NCBI GenBank assembly: GCA_905193755.1
Contig: CAJJPX010000015.1
Span: forward strand, 1-38,891
From: an uncultured Clostridium sp.
GTDB lineage: Bacteria; Bacillota_I; Bacilli_A; RF39; UBA660
Direction of reading: 5' to 3'
DNA length: 38,891 bases
The position numbers and the translations under genes were made by a program. Positions 1-7,576 of this stretch are shown here, one piece after another. Positions within the stretch are counted from its first letter, which is position 1; every line of letters begins with the position of its first letter. Below the pieces are notes generated by a model. The model made no database searches. It was not told where the DNA came from and saw only the letters and a list, made by a program, of their open reading frames with translations.

Positions 1-995
1 AGTGCGATGTTAACTGTGATAACAATAAAGATGGATATTGTGATTTGAACTGTGACACTGATAATGATGGAAAATGTAATCATAGTTGCGATACTAATGG
101 AGATGGAAAATGTGATTTAAATTGCGATACTAATGGAGATGGAAAATGCGATTTAAATTGTGATACTAATGGTGACGGTAAGTGCGATGTTAACTGTGAT
201 AACAATAAAGATGGATATTGTGATTTGAACTGTGATACTGATGATGATGGAAAATGTAATCATAGTTGTGATACAGATGGTGACGGAAAGTGTGACTTGA
301 ATTGTGATACTAATGGAGACGGTAAATGTGAACTTAACTGTGACACAAACAGTGACGGCAAGTGTGACGTTAACTGTGATACTGATAAAGATGGTAAGTG
401 TGATTTAAATTGCGATACTAATGGAGATGGAAAATGTGATTTAAATTGTGATACTAATAATGATGGAAAATGTGATTTGAATTGTGATACCAATAAAGAT
501 GGAAAATGTGATTTGAACTGTGATACAAATGGTGATGGTAAATGCGATGAGAATTGCGATACTGATGGAGATGGTAAGTGTGATGATAAATGTACATCAA
601 TTGATATTGATGATAAAGAAGAGTACATATTAACTTTTACAGATTCTGCTACATTTAATAGAAAAAATATTTTGCCTGGATGGACTGGAACAAAAACATT
701 TAAAATTAAAAATAATACATCTACTAAGCAAACAATAAGTATGCAGTGGATTAATGTAACAAATACATTTACGAGTGTTAATAACCTATATTATAATGTT
801 AAACGTGGAAGTACTATTATTCTAAAAACAACTAGAGCTCCATATAAAGATACAGTAATTTCTTCATCAATATCTATACCTGCTAATACAACATATACAT
901 TTACATTTAATTTTGAATTTAGAAATACTAGTGTTAACCAAGATATTGATAAAGGTAAAACATTTGATGGAAAAATAAAAGTAACTATTAAATAG
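1..995 (+). CDS. Cys/Asp-repeat surface protein with C-terminal TasA-like domain (5' truncated)
   Basis: The reading frame is open from base 3 and the repeat pattern runs into the window edge, so the real start lies upstream. A TTG at 45 is only an internal Leu codon. Sixteen full 12-residue units of the form CDxNCDTNxDGK are followed by a C-terminal domain of about 125 residues. Each unit holds two Cys and a DxNxDG loop like those of EF-hand or thrombospondin type-3 calcium sites. The C-terminal domain has a PGWTGTKTFKIKN strand and ends in NQDIDKGKTFDGKIKV, the same ending as the TasA-like proteins at 3624 and 4327. I infer an exported, calcium-binding or disulfide-rich stalk carrying a camelysin-type domain. 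No sorting signal is visible at the C-terminus; the N-terminus is not seen. Confidence 0.75.
   Translation, partial: CDVNCDNNKDGYCDLNCDTDNDGKCNHSCDTNGDGKCDLNCDTNGDGKCDLNCDTNGDGKCDVNCDNNKDGYCDLNCDTDDDGKCNHSCDTDGDGKCDLNCDTNGDGKCELNCDTNSDGKCDVNCDTDKDGKCDLNCDTNGDGKCDLNCDTNNDGKCDLNCDTNKDGKCDLNCDTNGDGKCDENCDTDGDGKCDDKCTSIDIDDKEEYILTFTDSATFNRKNILPGWTGTKTFKIKNNTSTKQTISMQWINVTNTFTSVNNLYYNVKRGSTIILKTTRAPYKDTVISSSISIPANTTYTFTFNFEFRNTSVNQDIDKGKTFDGKIKVTIK
3..593 (+). repeat. 36-bp coding tandem repeat (about 16.4 units)
   Basis: Units of exactly 36 bp encode CDxNCDTNxDGK. There is also a higher-order period of 180 bp (five units): bases 1-94 match 181-274 with only three differences (56/236, 63/243, 89/269), and the first 55 bases are identical. 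The rare variant units (NNKDGY and CNHS) recur at the same place in both copies, which points to recent block duplication. Copy number is probably variable between strains (inference). Confidence 0.9.
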
Positions 996-1005
996 TTACT
1001 TTTTT
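977..1005. terminator. Bidirectional terminator spanning two convergent stop codons
   Basis: AGTAACTA (980-987) pairs with TAGTTACT (993-1000) around a TTAAA loop. T5 follows on the plus strand, and an A-rich flank gives a U-rich tail on the minus strand. The TAG of the repeat protein (993-995) and the TAA of the minus-strand gene (996-998) both lie inside the stem, so the two genes meet with no spacer. Confidence 0.7.
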
Positions 1006-3518
1006 CTTATGTAAAATATAGTTATTATTAATGTTATTATACTAATAATAGAACCGATTATGAAACCATATGGTATGTATTTAAATTCAATAGTATGTTC
1101 TCCTTCATCCAAGTTTGTGCAGATAAATGCGTTTGCACATATTCCATAATTTACTTTTTTATTATCAATATATAATTTCCAACCTTTGTCATATGGTATT
1201 GTTGTAAATAATGTTGTTTTATCATTTGTAACGTTTATAGTTCCCTTTATATAATCATCTTTTTCATATTTAGTAATAGTAAGTTCATTCTTTTTGATTT
1301 CATTAATAAATTCTTTATATTTATCTAAATATGTTATATAAACATTAGTATATTTTTTTTCATATGAATCATTATTACTTTTAAATATTATTTTATATTT
1401 ATCTCCTTTTTTTACTAGTATTGGTAATTTATTTCTTCCAAGATTTATATTTTTCTTATCATTTATATATAGTTCTGTATCTAAATAAAAATCTCTATTT
1501 TCATTAAATGTTAAGAAGCTATCTTTTGATATTGTTCCTTCTATAATTAATGAATTGTCTTTTTTATTTAATACTTCTATATATTCTTTGTTATTTTTTG
1601 TGATTAATTTTGTATTGTTATATGTTATATTATTTAGAATTTCATATGTTTGTAAATTTTTGTTTGTCATTTTGTTTACTAATTCGTTTGTGTTTTCATA
1701 TTTATCTATTGAAGGGGTATAATTTAGTATATTGTTATTTACCATGTATGCTAATGCTAATGCATCATTGTTTTTATATATGCTTAGTACTTGTATATCA
1801 TTATTGTATTTTTCATAGTAATCTTCGTTTGGTATTCCATTTATATACTTTATACCTATTATTGATGATATATATGGGTTGTAACCATTAAAAATTAATT
1901 TAGTTCTGTTAATTGTTTCATAATTAAATTGATCACCAAAGAAATGTATTAATTTAGAGTTTTTAATTGAGTTAAATATATCTATACCATTATAGTTGTA
2001 AAACGATCCTTGTGTATATATTGTAGTTCTTTGTATATGTGTTCTATAAAAATTATTGTTTTTTGATTCGTTCGTTTTTATTTTTTTGATAATTTCAGTA
2101 TTTTCATTTATGTCTTTTTGTAGTGCATTATATGAATGAGGACATTCTAAATTATCAAATGTAATGATTGTGTTAAATGTTATTTCTAGAAGAAGCATAC
2201 ACACTATAAATATATTTGCTTTTTTATTTTCTAATAAGAATGTATATTCAAATAGAAGTAATATTCCTAAAATAAATGAACATATTTTTATTTTATCATT
2301 TAATATATTAAGTTTTATAATTGGGCATATTGCAAGTAATATAAAAATAACTATTGATAATATTTTTTCTTTATTATTTTGTTTTACTTTCTCAATATTT
2401 ATATATGTTTTACAGGCTATTAAAATTAAAAAGAATGAGAAAGTAAATATATATCTATTTGGATACCATATTGGTCTTTGAAACATATGCCATATGTAAT
2501 CTATCATATTAAAACTAATACTCAATAAGAAAAATAATATAAATATCAATGTTGTTATTTTTTCTTTTTTGTTAACATTTTTTAAAAAGAAATATTTTAT
2601 AACTAGTACTGATACAAGTAAGGATGTATAAATATTAACACTTCCATATTTTATATCTTCTAGTTGCATCATTCCTGGCATTGATTTATAAAATATATTT
2701 AGAAAGTTTATATTGAAACCAAAATAATTTGTTTGTTCAACTATGGTAAAATGTTCTAGTTTTCCATTAATTAATTGAATTATTGTAGGTAATAGTGTTA
2801 TTGTACACATTATTCCTGAAAGTACGCTACTTATAATAAAATCTTTTATTATTCTCTTATCTTTTTTATTTAGATTGTAGTAGCAGTAAATAAAGTATAA
2901 TAGAGAAAATATACATTCCATATATCCGATATAAAAGTTAGATAATATAGATATTGTTAACATTAATATATATAGTTTATTATTTCTTTCATATATTAGT
3001 TTTTCTAATCCCATAATTAATATTGGAAAAAATACTATATTATCAAAGTACATATAATTATAATAATATGCTACATTATATCCCATTAGTGCATAGCAGA
3101 TACTGAACATAATATAAAAAATATTTTTTTGATTCTTAAATTTATATTTTAAATATTTACACATTGTGAATGATGAAAGGCTTATTCTTAACAATATTAT
3201 AAAAAAATAATAATCTATAATATTATTTTGATTTGCAAATAAGCATAAGATGTTTGTTGGATTGAATGTATAATATATTGCTGTCACATAGAAGTTATAT
3301 CCAAGTCCCCCTCCAAATGAGTAGAACAAACTGTTTTTACCTAGTAGAGCATTTTTAAAATTAATTGTAAAACTTGGATATTGATATAGTCCATCGTACT
3401 TAGAAAAAATTAAATCATTAAATGGGTGATTATTTTTTAGTAAACAAGATAACAATACTATTAGTACAGGTATTATTAACGATAAAATTTCTGGTAAATA
3501 TTTTTTTATTTTGTTCAT
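996..3518 (-). CDS. YfhO family multi-pass membrane protein
   Basis: An 840-residue protein with a long series of hydrophobic segments from residue 10 to about 450, then a mainly extracellular region of about 350 residues and a last membrane helix before IRKK. The SKYDGLYQYPSF segment near the N-terminus, the FGGGLGYNF loop, and the C-terminal IPYDKGWKLYID and LDEGEHTIEFKYIPYG blocks are typical of YfhO (PF09586). YfhO proteins have a GT-C-like architecture; the Bacillus member is linked to glycosylation of lipoteichoic acid, so a role in decorating a cell-envelope polymer or surface protein is plausible. The ATG at 3518 has the ribosome site AGGTGAGA just upstream. The gene is monocistronic and convergent with the repeat protein gene. 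Confidence 0.85.
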   Translation of the reverse strand: MNKIKKYLPEILSLIIPVLIVLLSCLLKNNHPFNDLIFSKYDGLYQYPSFTINFKNALLGKNSLFYSFGGGLGYNFYVTAIYYTFNPTNILCLFANQNNIIDYYFFIILLRISLSSFTMCKYLKYKFKNQKNIFYIMFSICYALMGYNVAYYYNYMYFDNIVFFPILIMGLEKLIYERNNKLYILMLTISILSNFYIGYMECIFSLLYFIYCYYNLNKKDKRIIKDFIISSVLSGIMCTITLLPTIIQLINGKLEHFTIVEQTNYFGFNINFLNIFYKSMPGMMQLEDIKYGSVNIYTSLLVSVLVIKYFFLKNVNKKEKITTLIFILFFLLSISFNMIDYIWHMFQRPIWYPNRYIFTFSFFLILIACKTYINIEKVKQNNKEKILSIVIFILLAICPIIKLNILNDKIKICSFILGILLLFEYTFLLENKKANIFIVCMLLLEITFNTIITFDNLECPHSYNALQKDINENTEIIKKIKTNESKNNNFYRTHIQRTTIYTQGSFYNYNGIDIFNSIKNSKLIHFFGDQFNYETINRTKLIFNGYNPYISSIIGIKYINGIPNEDYYEKYNNDIQVLSIYKNNDALALAYMVNNNILNYTPSIDKYENTNELVNKMTNKNLQTYEILNNITYNNTKLITKNNKEYIEVLNKKDNSLIIEGTISKDSFLTFNENRDFYLDTELYINDKKNINLGRNKLPILVKKGDKYKIIFKSNNDSYEKKYTNVYITYLDKYKEFINEIKKNELTITKYEKDDYIKGTINVTNDKTTLFTTIPYDKGWKLYIDNKKVNYGICANAFICTNLDEGEHTIEFKYIPYGFIIGSIISIITLIITIFYIRKK

Positions 3519-3534
3519 ATTCTCACCTTTAAAA

Positions 3535-3563
3535 ATTATATCATATTTATGAAACTTTTTAAA
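3535..3563 (-). promoter_or_regulatory. Promoter for the YfhO gene
   Basis: On the minus strand: TTTAAA (3558-3563), a 17-base spacer, then TATAAT (3535-3540) with an extended -10 TGA. The -35 box is weak; the -10 is perfect. Confidence 0.55.
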
Positions 3564-3569
3564 AAACTA

Positions 3570-3598
3570 TTGAAACATTCAAACAAAAATGCTAATAT
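3570..3598 (+). promoter_or_regulatory. Promoter for the TasA-like gene at 3624
   Basis: TTGAAA (3570-3575), a 17-base spacer and TAATAT (3593-3598), divergent from the YfhO promoter. A strong GGGAGG ribosome site precedes the ATG at 3624. Confidence 0.65.
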
Positions 3599-3623
3599 TA
3601 TTATAGCAAAGGGAGGATGAGTT

Positions 3624-4196
3624 ATGGATAATAATAAAGGACAAACAATATTTTTATCTGTTATAGGTATTGCAACATTATTAGTAGCTATTATTGGAGC
3701 AACATTTGCATGGTTTAGTATTTCTATTCAAGGAAATGATCAAGCTTCAAGTATCATAGTAACTACTGCTACTGTAGGTAATGTAGTTTTTACTGATGGT
3801 AATGAAATTAGTATGACTAATATTAGACCTGAAACTAGTCCACAAAGTACAAAAACATTTACTATTGTGAATACTACATCAGGCGCTAGTGAAAAGATTA
3901 ATTATGTTATCTATTTAGATGTAACTGCTAATACTTTAAGTGATGCTGCAGATGGATATTTTGTTCATTCATTAACAGGTACTGCTAATAATAATGGTAC
4001 TGTTGCTGATGCTATAACTGAACAAGTTGTTCCTGGAGTTGGTAAGAATAAATTAGGTAATGGTACATTAAATGGTACTGAAACTCATACTTATACTTAT
4101 TCAATTCAATTCAAAGAATCTAATGGCGATCAAAATGCTGCTCAAGGCAAAACATTCGCTGGTAAATTAGTTGTAGAAAATGCAACTGGAAAGTAA
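3624..4196 (+). CDS. TasA/camelysin-like exported protein
   Basis: 190 residues. A hydrophobic signal (residues 10-25) ends in GATFAWF (25-31), the pattern of SipW-dependent signal peptides in the TasA/camelysin group. The mature part is rich in Thr, Asn and Val with beta character and has the family's NIRPETSPQSTKTF strand and the closing block GDQNAAQGKTFAGKLVVE. No protease motif is evident, so a structural surface or fibre subunit is more likely than an enzyme. It stands alone between its own promoter and a clear terminator, although a SipW gene follows 700 bases later in the next unit. Confident on family, not on role. Confidence 0.75.
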   Translation: MDNNKGQTIFLSVIGIATLLVAIIGATFAWFSISIQGNDQASSIIVTTATVGNVVFTDGNEISMTNIRPETSPQSTKTFTIVNTTSGASEKINYVIYLDVTANTLSDAADGYFVHSLTGTANNNGTVADAITEQVVPGVGKNKLGNGTLNGTETHTYTYSIQFKESNGDQNAAQGKTFAGKLVVENATGK

Positions 4197-4215
4197 TAGT
4201 TAATTAGTGTAAATT

Positions 4216-4240
4216 AAGTAGTAGAAATACTACTTTTTTT
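4216..4240 (+). terminator. Rho-independent terminator
   Basis: AAGTAGTA (4216-4223), loop GAAA, TACTACTT (4228-4235), then a T-run to 4240. It closes the TasA-like gene at 3624. Confidence 0.85.
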
Positions 4241-4326
4241 ATTTGTAAATAGTTATTATAATTTGAATAACTTATTGTATAATTTTACTAATTTTGTTAT
4301 TATATATATAGTACGGGTGACTAGAA

Positions 4327-4887
4327 ATGAAAAGAGAAATAGAAAAAACAAGAAAATTTAATATTGTTATTTACTTATTAACTTTTATAGCATTATTCAC
4401 TATGTTAATTGGAACTACATATGCATATTATGTTAAGAAAATTAAAAATGGTGATGAAACTAGAGTAATTATTAAAAGTTCAAATATGTTACTTAGATTT
4501 TATGATGGAAATCAAATAAATGCTGTTGATGTTATGCCAGGATGGGAATCAACTTATAATTTTTCAATAGAAAATTATAGTCCTGATACAGAAGGAAAAT
4601 ATAAAATAAAATTAGAGATAATTAATCCATTAACTAATACTGTTGAAAATAATTTTGTTTATGAATTAACTGGGACGTCAACGAAAAAAAATAATGATAA
4701 ATTAGTGACTAAAAGTGAAACAGCTATTCCTGTTAGTACAACTGATATAGGAATTGGTACAATAAGTATTGGATCTTTACATGAATATAAATTAAAATTA
4801 AAATTAAAAGAAAATAATCAAGATCAAAATTATTTAACTGGTAAAACATTTGTTGCTAAAATATCTGCAGAGTATGTATATGAATAA
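4327..4887 (+). CDS. TasA/camelysin-like exported protein
   Basis: 186 residues with a positively charged start (MKREIEKTRK), a membrane segment at residues 13-30 and the signal end TTYAYY (30-35). The mature domain carries VMPGWESTYNFSIEN, which matches the PGWTGTKTFKIKN strand of the protein at 1-995, and ends NQDQNYLTGKTFVAKI. It is first in a tight run: 12 bases before the signal peptidase, then the C39-like protease and a lipoprotein. The neighbouring SipW is its probable processing enzyme. The ribosome site GGGTGA lies just upstream. TATAAT (4278-4283) lacks a good -35 at proper spacing, so the promoter is unresolved. Confidence 0.75.
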   Translation: MKREIEKTRKFNIVIYLLTFIALFTMLIGTTYAYYVKKIKNGDETRVIIKSSNMLLRFYDGNQINAVDVMPGWESTYNFSIENYSPDTEGKYKIKLEIINPLTNTVENNFVYELTGTSTKKNNDKLVTKSETAIPVSTTDIGIGTISIGSLHEYKLKLKLKENNQDQNYLTGKTFVAKISAEYVYE

Positions 4888-4899
4888 TGGAGTTTTGTT

Positions 4900-5514
4900 A
4901 TGGAAGAAGATAAAACAATAAAAAGAAAGAAAATATTTAAGATGATATATAAAATAATAAGTTATTTTATAATATGTTTATTAATGATTATTGCTTCTTT
5001 TTTGATTTTTTATGTTATTAGTGGTAAAATAGCTCAAAAGCAAGGAAAAAAACCGTTATTTGGTTTATTTACTATTATTAGTCCAAGTATGACTGGTTCA
5101 TTGAATGTTTATGATGTTGCTTTTACTATGAGAGTTGATACTGATAAGTTAAAAAAAGGAGATGTTATAACTTTTTATTCTACTAATTCATTTTTTGGTG
5201 GTACTCCAATTACTCATAGAATAGTGGAAGTGATTGATGTTCCTGAAACTGGTAGAATGTTTAGGGTACAAGGCGATGCTAATCCTAAGCCAGATGAAGA
5301 AAAAGTTTTACCTAGTAATGTTGTTGGTAAAGTATTATTTAAAATACCTCAACTTGGTAGAGTACAATTTTTCTTAGCTTCTAAAGGTGGATGGATAATA
5401 GCTATAATGATTCCTGCTTTAGTAATTATTTCTTATGATATTTATAAAATATTTAGATTAGTACTTTTAAAGAGTAAACTTCTAAGTATTGAAAATGAAC
5501 ATGGAAATATTTAG
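4900..5514 (+). CDS. sipW: Signal peptidase I, SipW (ER/archaeal) type
   Basis: 204 residues. An N-terminal membrane helix (about 20-40) is followed by the catalytic region and a second helix near the C-terminus (about 162-180). Ser63 in SPSM is the nucleophile and His106 in THR replaces the Lys of ordinary bacterial signal peptidases, as in SipW and eukaryotic SEC11. Asp127 in the GDAN motif completes the usual set. This enzyme class cleaves TasA-type precursors. It sits 12 bases after a TasA-like gene and 8 bases before the C39-like protease gene, so a shared transcript is likely. Confidence 0.88.
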   Translation: MEEDKTIKRKKIFKMIYKIISYFIICLLMIIASFLIFYVISGKIAQKQGKKPLFGLFTIISPSMTGSLNVYDVAFTMRVDTDKLKKGDVITFYSTNSFFGGTPITHRIVEVIDVPETGRMFRVQGDANPKPDEEKVLPSNVVGKVLFKIPQLGRVQFFLASKGGWIIAIMIPALVIISYDIYKIFRLVLLKSKLLSIENEHGNI

Positions 5515-5522
5515 GAGGTTTT

Positions 5523-6521
5523 ATGGTGATTTTAGATATTTGTGAAAATTCATCTGTTCTTAATTTGTTTTATATTATAAAAATTATTATTACTTTAATT
5601 AGTATAGTTGTACCTTTAATATTGATGATTTCACTTATGATAAATATAGTTAAGGAAATAGCTGGTGACAAAGATTCTTTGTTAAATGATATATTAAAGA
5701 GTTCTAGTAGAAAGATTATTGCTACTATTGCTTTATTTTTAGTACCTACTTTGGTTAATGTTTTAACAGGACTTACTCCTGGTAATAAGGGTTATATAAG
5801 TTGTTATAGAAGTGCAACTCCTGAATATATTGCTCAAAGGGAAAGTGAAGAAAAAGCTTTACTTGAAATGAATAATGCAAAATATAAAGAGTATAATGCT
5901 AAGTTAGCAGCTGAAGCTGAAAGTAGAGAGCAACAAAGACTTCAAAGCTCTGGAGGATACTCAGGTGGTGGAGGAAGTTTTGATTCTGGGGATGATGGAA
6001 CTATAGGCTCTGGTTCTGCTGGTACTGAGTCCGTTGGTAGTTATAAGAATTGGAAACAAGCAGATCCTAGATGGGCTAATAATAGATTAGGTGCTTCAAC
6101 TACAATAGGTGATTCAGGTTGTACATCTACTTCTGTAGCTATGGCTTTAGCTAAGAGTGGAGTTAAAACAAATTTAAGTACAGATTTATCTCCAGCATCA
6201 TTTGTTGATTGGATGAATAAAAATGGTGGATATTCAGAAAATGATTTATATTGGGGTATTGTTACAAATTTGGCACCTAGTTTTAAATATGTAGGAAAGA
6301 CAGATTTATATGGAACTAATGCACAAAAAACTACTCAAATAAAAGCCGCACTTGATAGGGGAGAATATGTTATTTGTGCTGTTAATGGTACTGGTCACTG
6401 GGTTTTTGTTGATTACATAGAAGATGGTCATGTATATATACTTGATCCAGGAAGTGCAGATAAAAAAGAATTATTTGATTATTCAGGAGTTACATTATAT
6501 GATAGTTACAAGGTTGGTTAA
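5523..6521 (+). CDS. Membrane-anchored C39-like cysteine protease
   Basis: 332 residues. Two hydrophobic segments (about 14-45 and 66-85) precede a charged helical stretch (about 108-140) rich in Glu and Ala, a Gly/Ser linker, and a C-terminal papain-like domain. The catalytic set is visible: Cys200 in GDSGCTSTS, His292 in GTGHWVFV and Asp308 in LDPGS. NWKQADPRWANN is a classic start of Peptidase_C39_2 domains. The paired N-terminal helices resemble small pilin-like membrane anchors. A protease made with a TasA-like protein, its signal peptidase and a lipoprotein may trim or recycle a surface protein (inference). The ribosome site GAGG sits right before the ATG at 5523. Confidence 0.75.
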   Translation: MVILDICENSSVLNLFYIIKIIITLISIVVPLILMISLMINIVKEIAGDKDSLLNDILKSSSRKIIATIALFLVPTLVNVLTGLTPGNKGYISCYRSATPEYIAQRESEEKALLEMNNAKYKEYNAKLAAEAESREQQRLQSSGGYSGGGGSFDSGDDGTIGSGSAGTESVGSYKNWKQADPRWANNRLGASTTIGDSGCTSTSVAMALAKSGVKTNLSTDLSPASFVDWMNKNGGYSENDLYWGIVTNLAPSFKYVGKTDLYGTNAQKTTQIKAALDRGEYVICAVNGTGHWVFVDYIEDGHVYILDPGSADKKELFDYSGVTLYDSYKVG

Positions 6522-7200
6522 TTTAAAAAAATTAGTTTTATTATTAATAGTTGTACTTTTATGTTCTGGTTGTGGAGGAGAGTTATATTATAATTTTGGC
6601 GAAAATAAAATAGAATCTAAAATTAAAATTGAATATAATACTAATGAATTTAATGACTACATAAATAATACAGAAGCTAATAATAATTTGAATTTAAATG
6701 ACAGTGAAGTTAAAAGTAATTCTGAAATGTTATTTAGCTCATATAAAATAGCTGCATTTAAAGATATGGATACTTATACTTATCAAGGAAATTTAGAAAA
6801 GAAAATTGATAAATTTACTTATACTTATACATATGATTATAATTATAATGATTTTAAAAATAATAATATTTTCAATAGTTGTTTTTCAGCACCTATAATC
6901 AAGGAAGATTCTAATGCATATTATTATACATTATATGGAGATTATACTTGTAGATACGCTGAAGGTATGAAGTTGATAATTGAGGCACCTAATAAACTTT
7001 TGAATAGTAATTCAAGTGATGTTCAAGGTAGTAAAGCTACATGGGTAATTAAGCAAGAAGCAAATGATATTTATTTTTCTATAAGTAAAGATAAATCGTC
7101 AGGTAATTTTTTGAATAAAATATATATAGTAGCTGGAGTATTTTTAGGAATTATGATAGTTATTACATTATTCTTAGTTAATAAACTTAAAAATTTATAG
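6499..7200 (+). CDS. Lipoprotein with C-terminal membrane helix, unknown function
   Basis: The frame opens further upstream, but ATG 6499 has AGGAG at 6485-6489 (9 bases of spacing), giving 233 residues and a 23-base overlap with the protease gene. The N-terminus MIVTRLVNLKKLVLLLIVVL leads into LCSGC, a lipobox with Cys at -3, which is unusual. The middle is rich in Asn, Lys and Tyr. Residues about 207-228 form a second membrane helix, followed by NKLKNL. I do not recognise the family. Overlap and orientation tie it to the C39-like protease and SipW genes upstream. Confidence 0.65.
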   Translation: MIVTRLVNLKKLVLLLIVVLLCSGCGGELYYNFGENKIESKIKIEYNTNEFNDYINNTEANNNLNLNDSEVKSNSEMLFSSYKIAAFKDMDTYTYQGNLEKKIDKFTYTYTYDYNYNDFKNNNIFNSCFSAPIIKEDSNAYYYTLYGDYTCRYAEGMKLIIEAPNKLLNSNSSDVQGSKATWVIKQEANDIYFSISKDKSSGNFLNKIYIVAGVFLGIMIVITLFLVNKLKNL

Positions 7201-7220
7201 TGCACATTTGTGTACTTTTT
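7199..7220 (+). terminator. Terminator overlapping the lipoprotein stop codon
   Basis: AGTGCAC (7199-7205), loop ATTT, GTGTACT (7210-7216) with one G-T pair, then T-rich sequence. It separates the protease operon from the copper operon. Confidence 0.7.
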
Positions 7221-7233
7221 CTTTTATTTTATA

Positions 7234-7263
7234 TTGACAGGGATAACCCCTATACCCTATAAT
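7234..7263 (+). promoter_or_regulatory. Copper-operon promoter with candidate CsoR operator
   Basis: Perfect TTGACA (7234-7239) and TATAAT (7258-7263) with an 18-base spacer. The spacer is GGGATAACCCCTATACCC, a G/C-tract element like known CsoR operators in an otherwise very A+T-rich region. A CsoR bound here would block RNA polymerase directly, giving copper-inducible expression. Operator identity is inferred from context and composition. Confidence 0.75.
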
Positions 7264-7279
7264 GTGTATGGTGAATGAA

Positions 7280-7576
7280 ATGAATAAATGTAGTAATTGT
7301 GTTAGAACTAAACATAGAACAGAAGAAGAAAAGAGAAGCTTAAAAAGAAGATTGAAAATTTTATCTGGACAAATAAGCGGAATAGAGCAAATGATTGATG
7401 ATGATAGATATTGTGATGATGTGTTACTTCAAATAGCTTCTGCGACTAATGCTCTTAAAAGTTTAGGAACAGAGATACTTAAAAATCATATGGAAACTTG
7501 TATGATTGATGAGATAAATAAAGGTAATAATGAAGTAGTTGAAGACATAATTGGTTTGATAGGTAAATTAAAGTGA
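7280..7576 (+). CDS. csoR: Copper-sensing repressor CsoR
   Basis: 98 residues, all-helical DUF156/CsoR family. The copper ligands are in place: Cys45 (DRYCDD), His70 and Cys74 (NHMETC), the C-H-C set of true CsoR rather than FrmR. An ATG at 7262 is in frame but overlaps the promoter -10 box, and transcription should begin near 7270, so ATG 7280, preceded by GGTGA, is the better start. The leader would be very short. An extra Cys pair (CSNC, residues 4-7) lies at the N-terminus. It is first in the copper operon; its stop overlaps the GTG of the next reading frame. Confidence 0.88.
   Translation: MNKCSNCVRTKHRTEEEKRSLKRRLKILSGQISGIEQMIDDDRYCDDVLLQIASATNALKSLGTEILKNHMETCMIDEINKGNNEVVEDIIGLIGKLK

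Noticed and set aside
3..593. CRISPR array, because the repeat period is 36 bp
   Set aside because: Units are contiguous with no spacers and the frame is open and protein-like throughout.
260..628. Minus-strand open frame of 122 codons with Ser/Pro repeats
   Set aside because: It is the antisense image of the Cys/Asp repeat; no ribosome site or promoter, and the plus frame continues on both sides.
4255..4310. Promoter for the TasA-like gene at 4327
   Set aside because: TATAAT at 4278 and several T/A-rich hexamers exist, but no -35 at 16-18 bases; too A+T-rich to choose.
6424..6498. Longer N-terminus for the lipoprotein
   Set aside because: It would place 25 residues before the signal peptide and overlap the protease gene fully; ATG 6499 with AGGAG is better.
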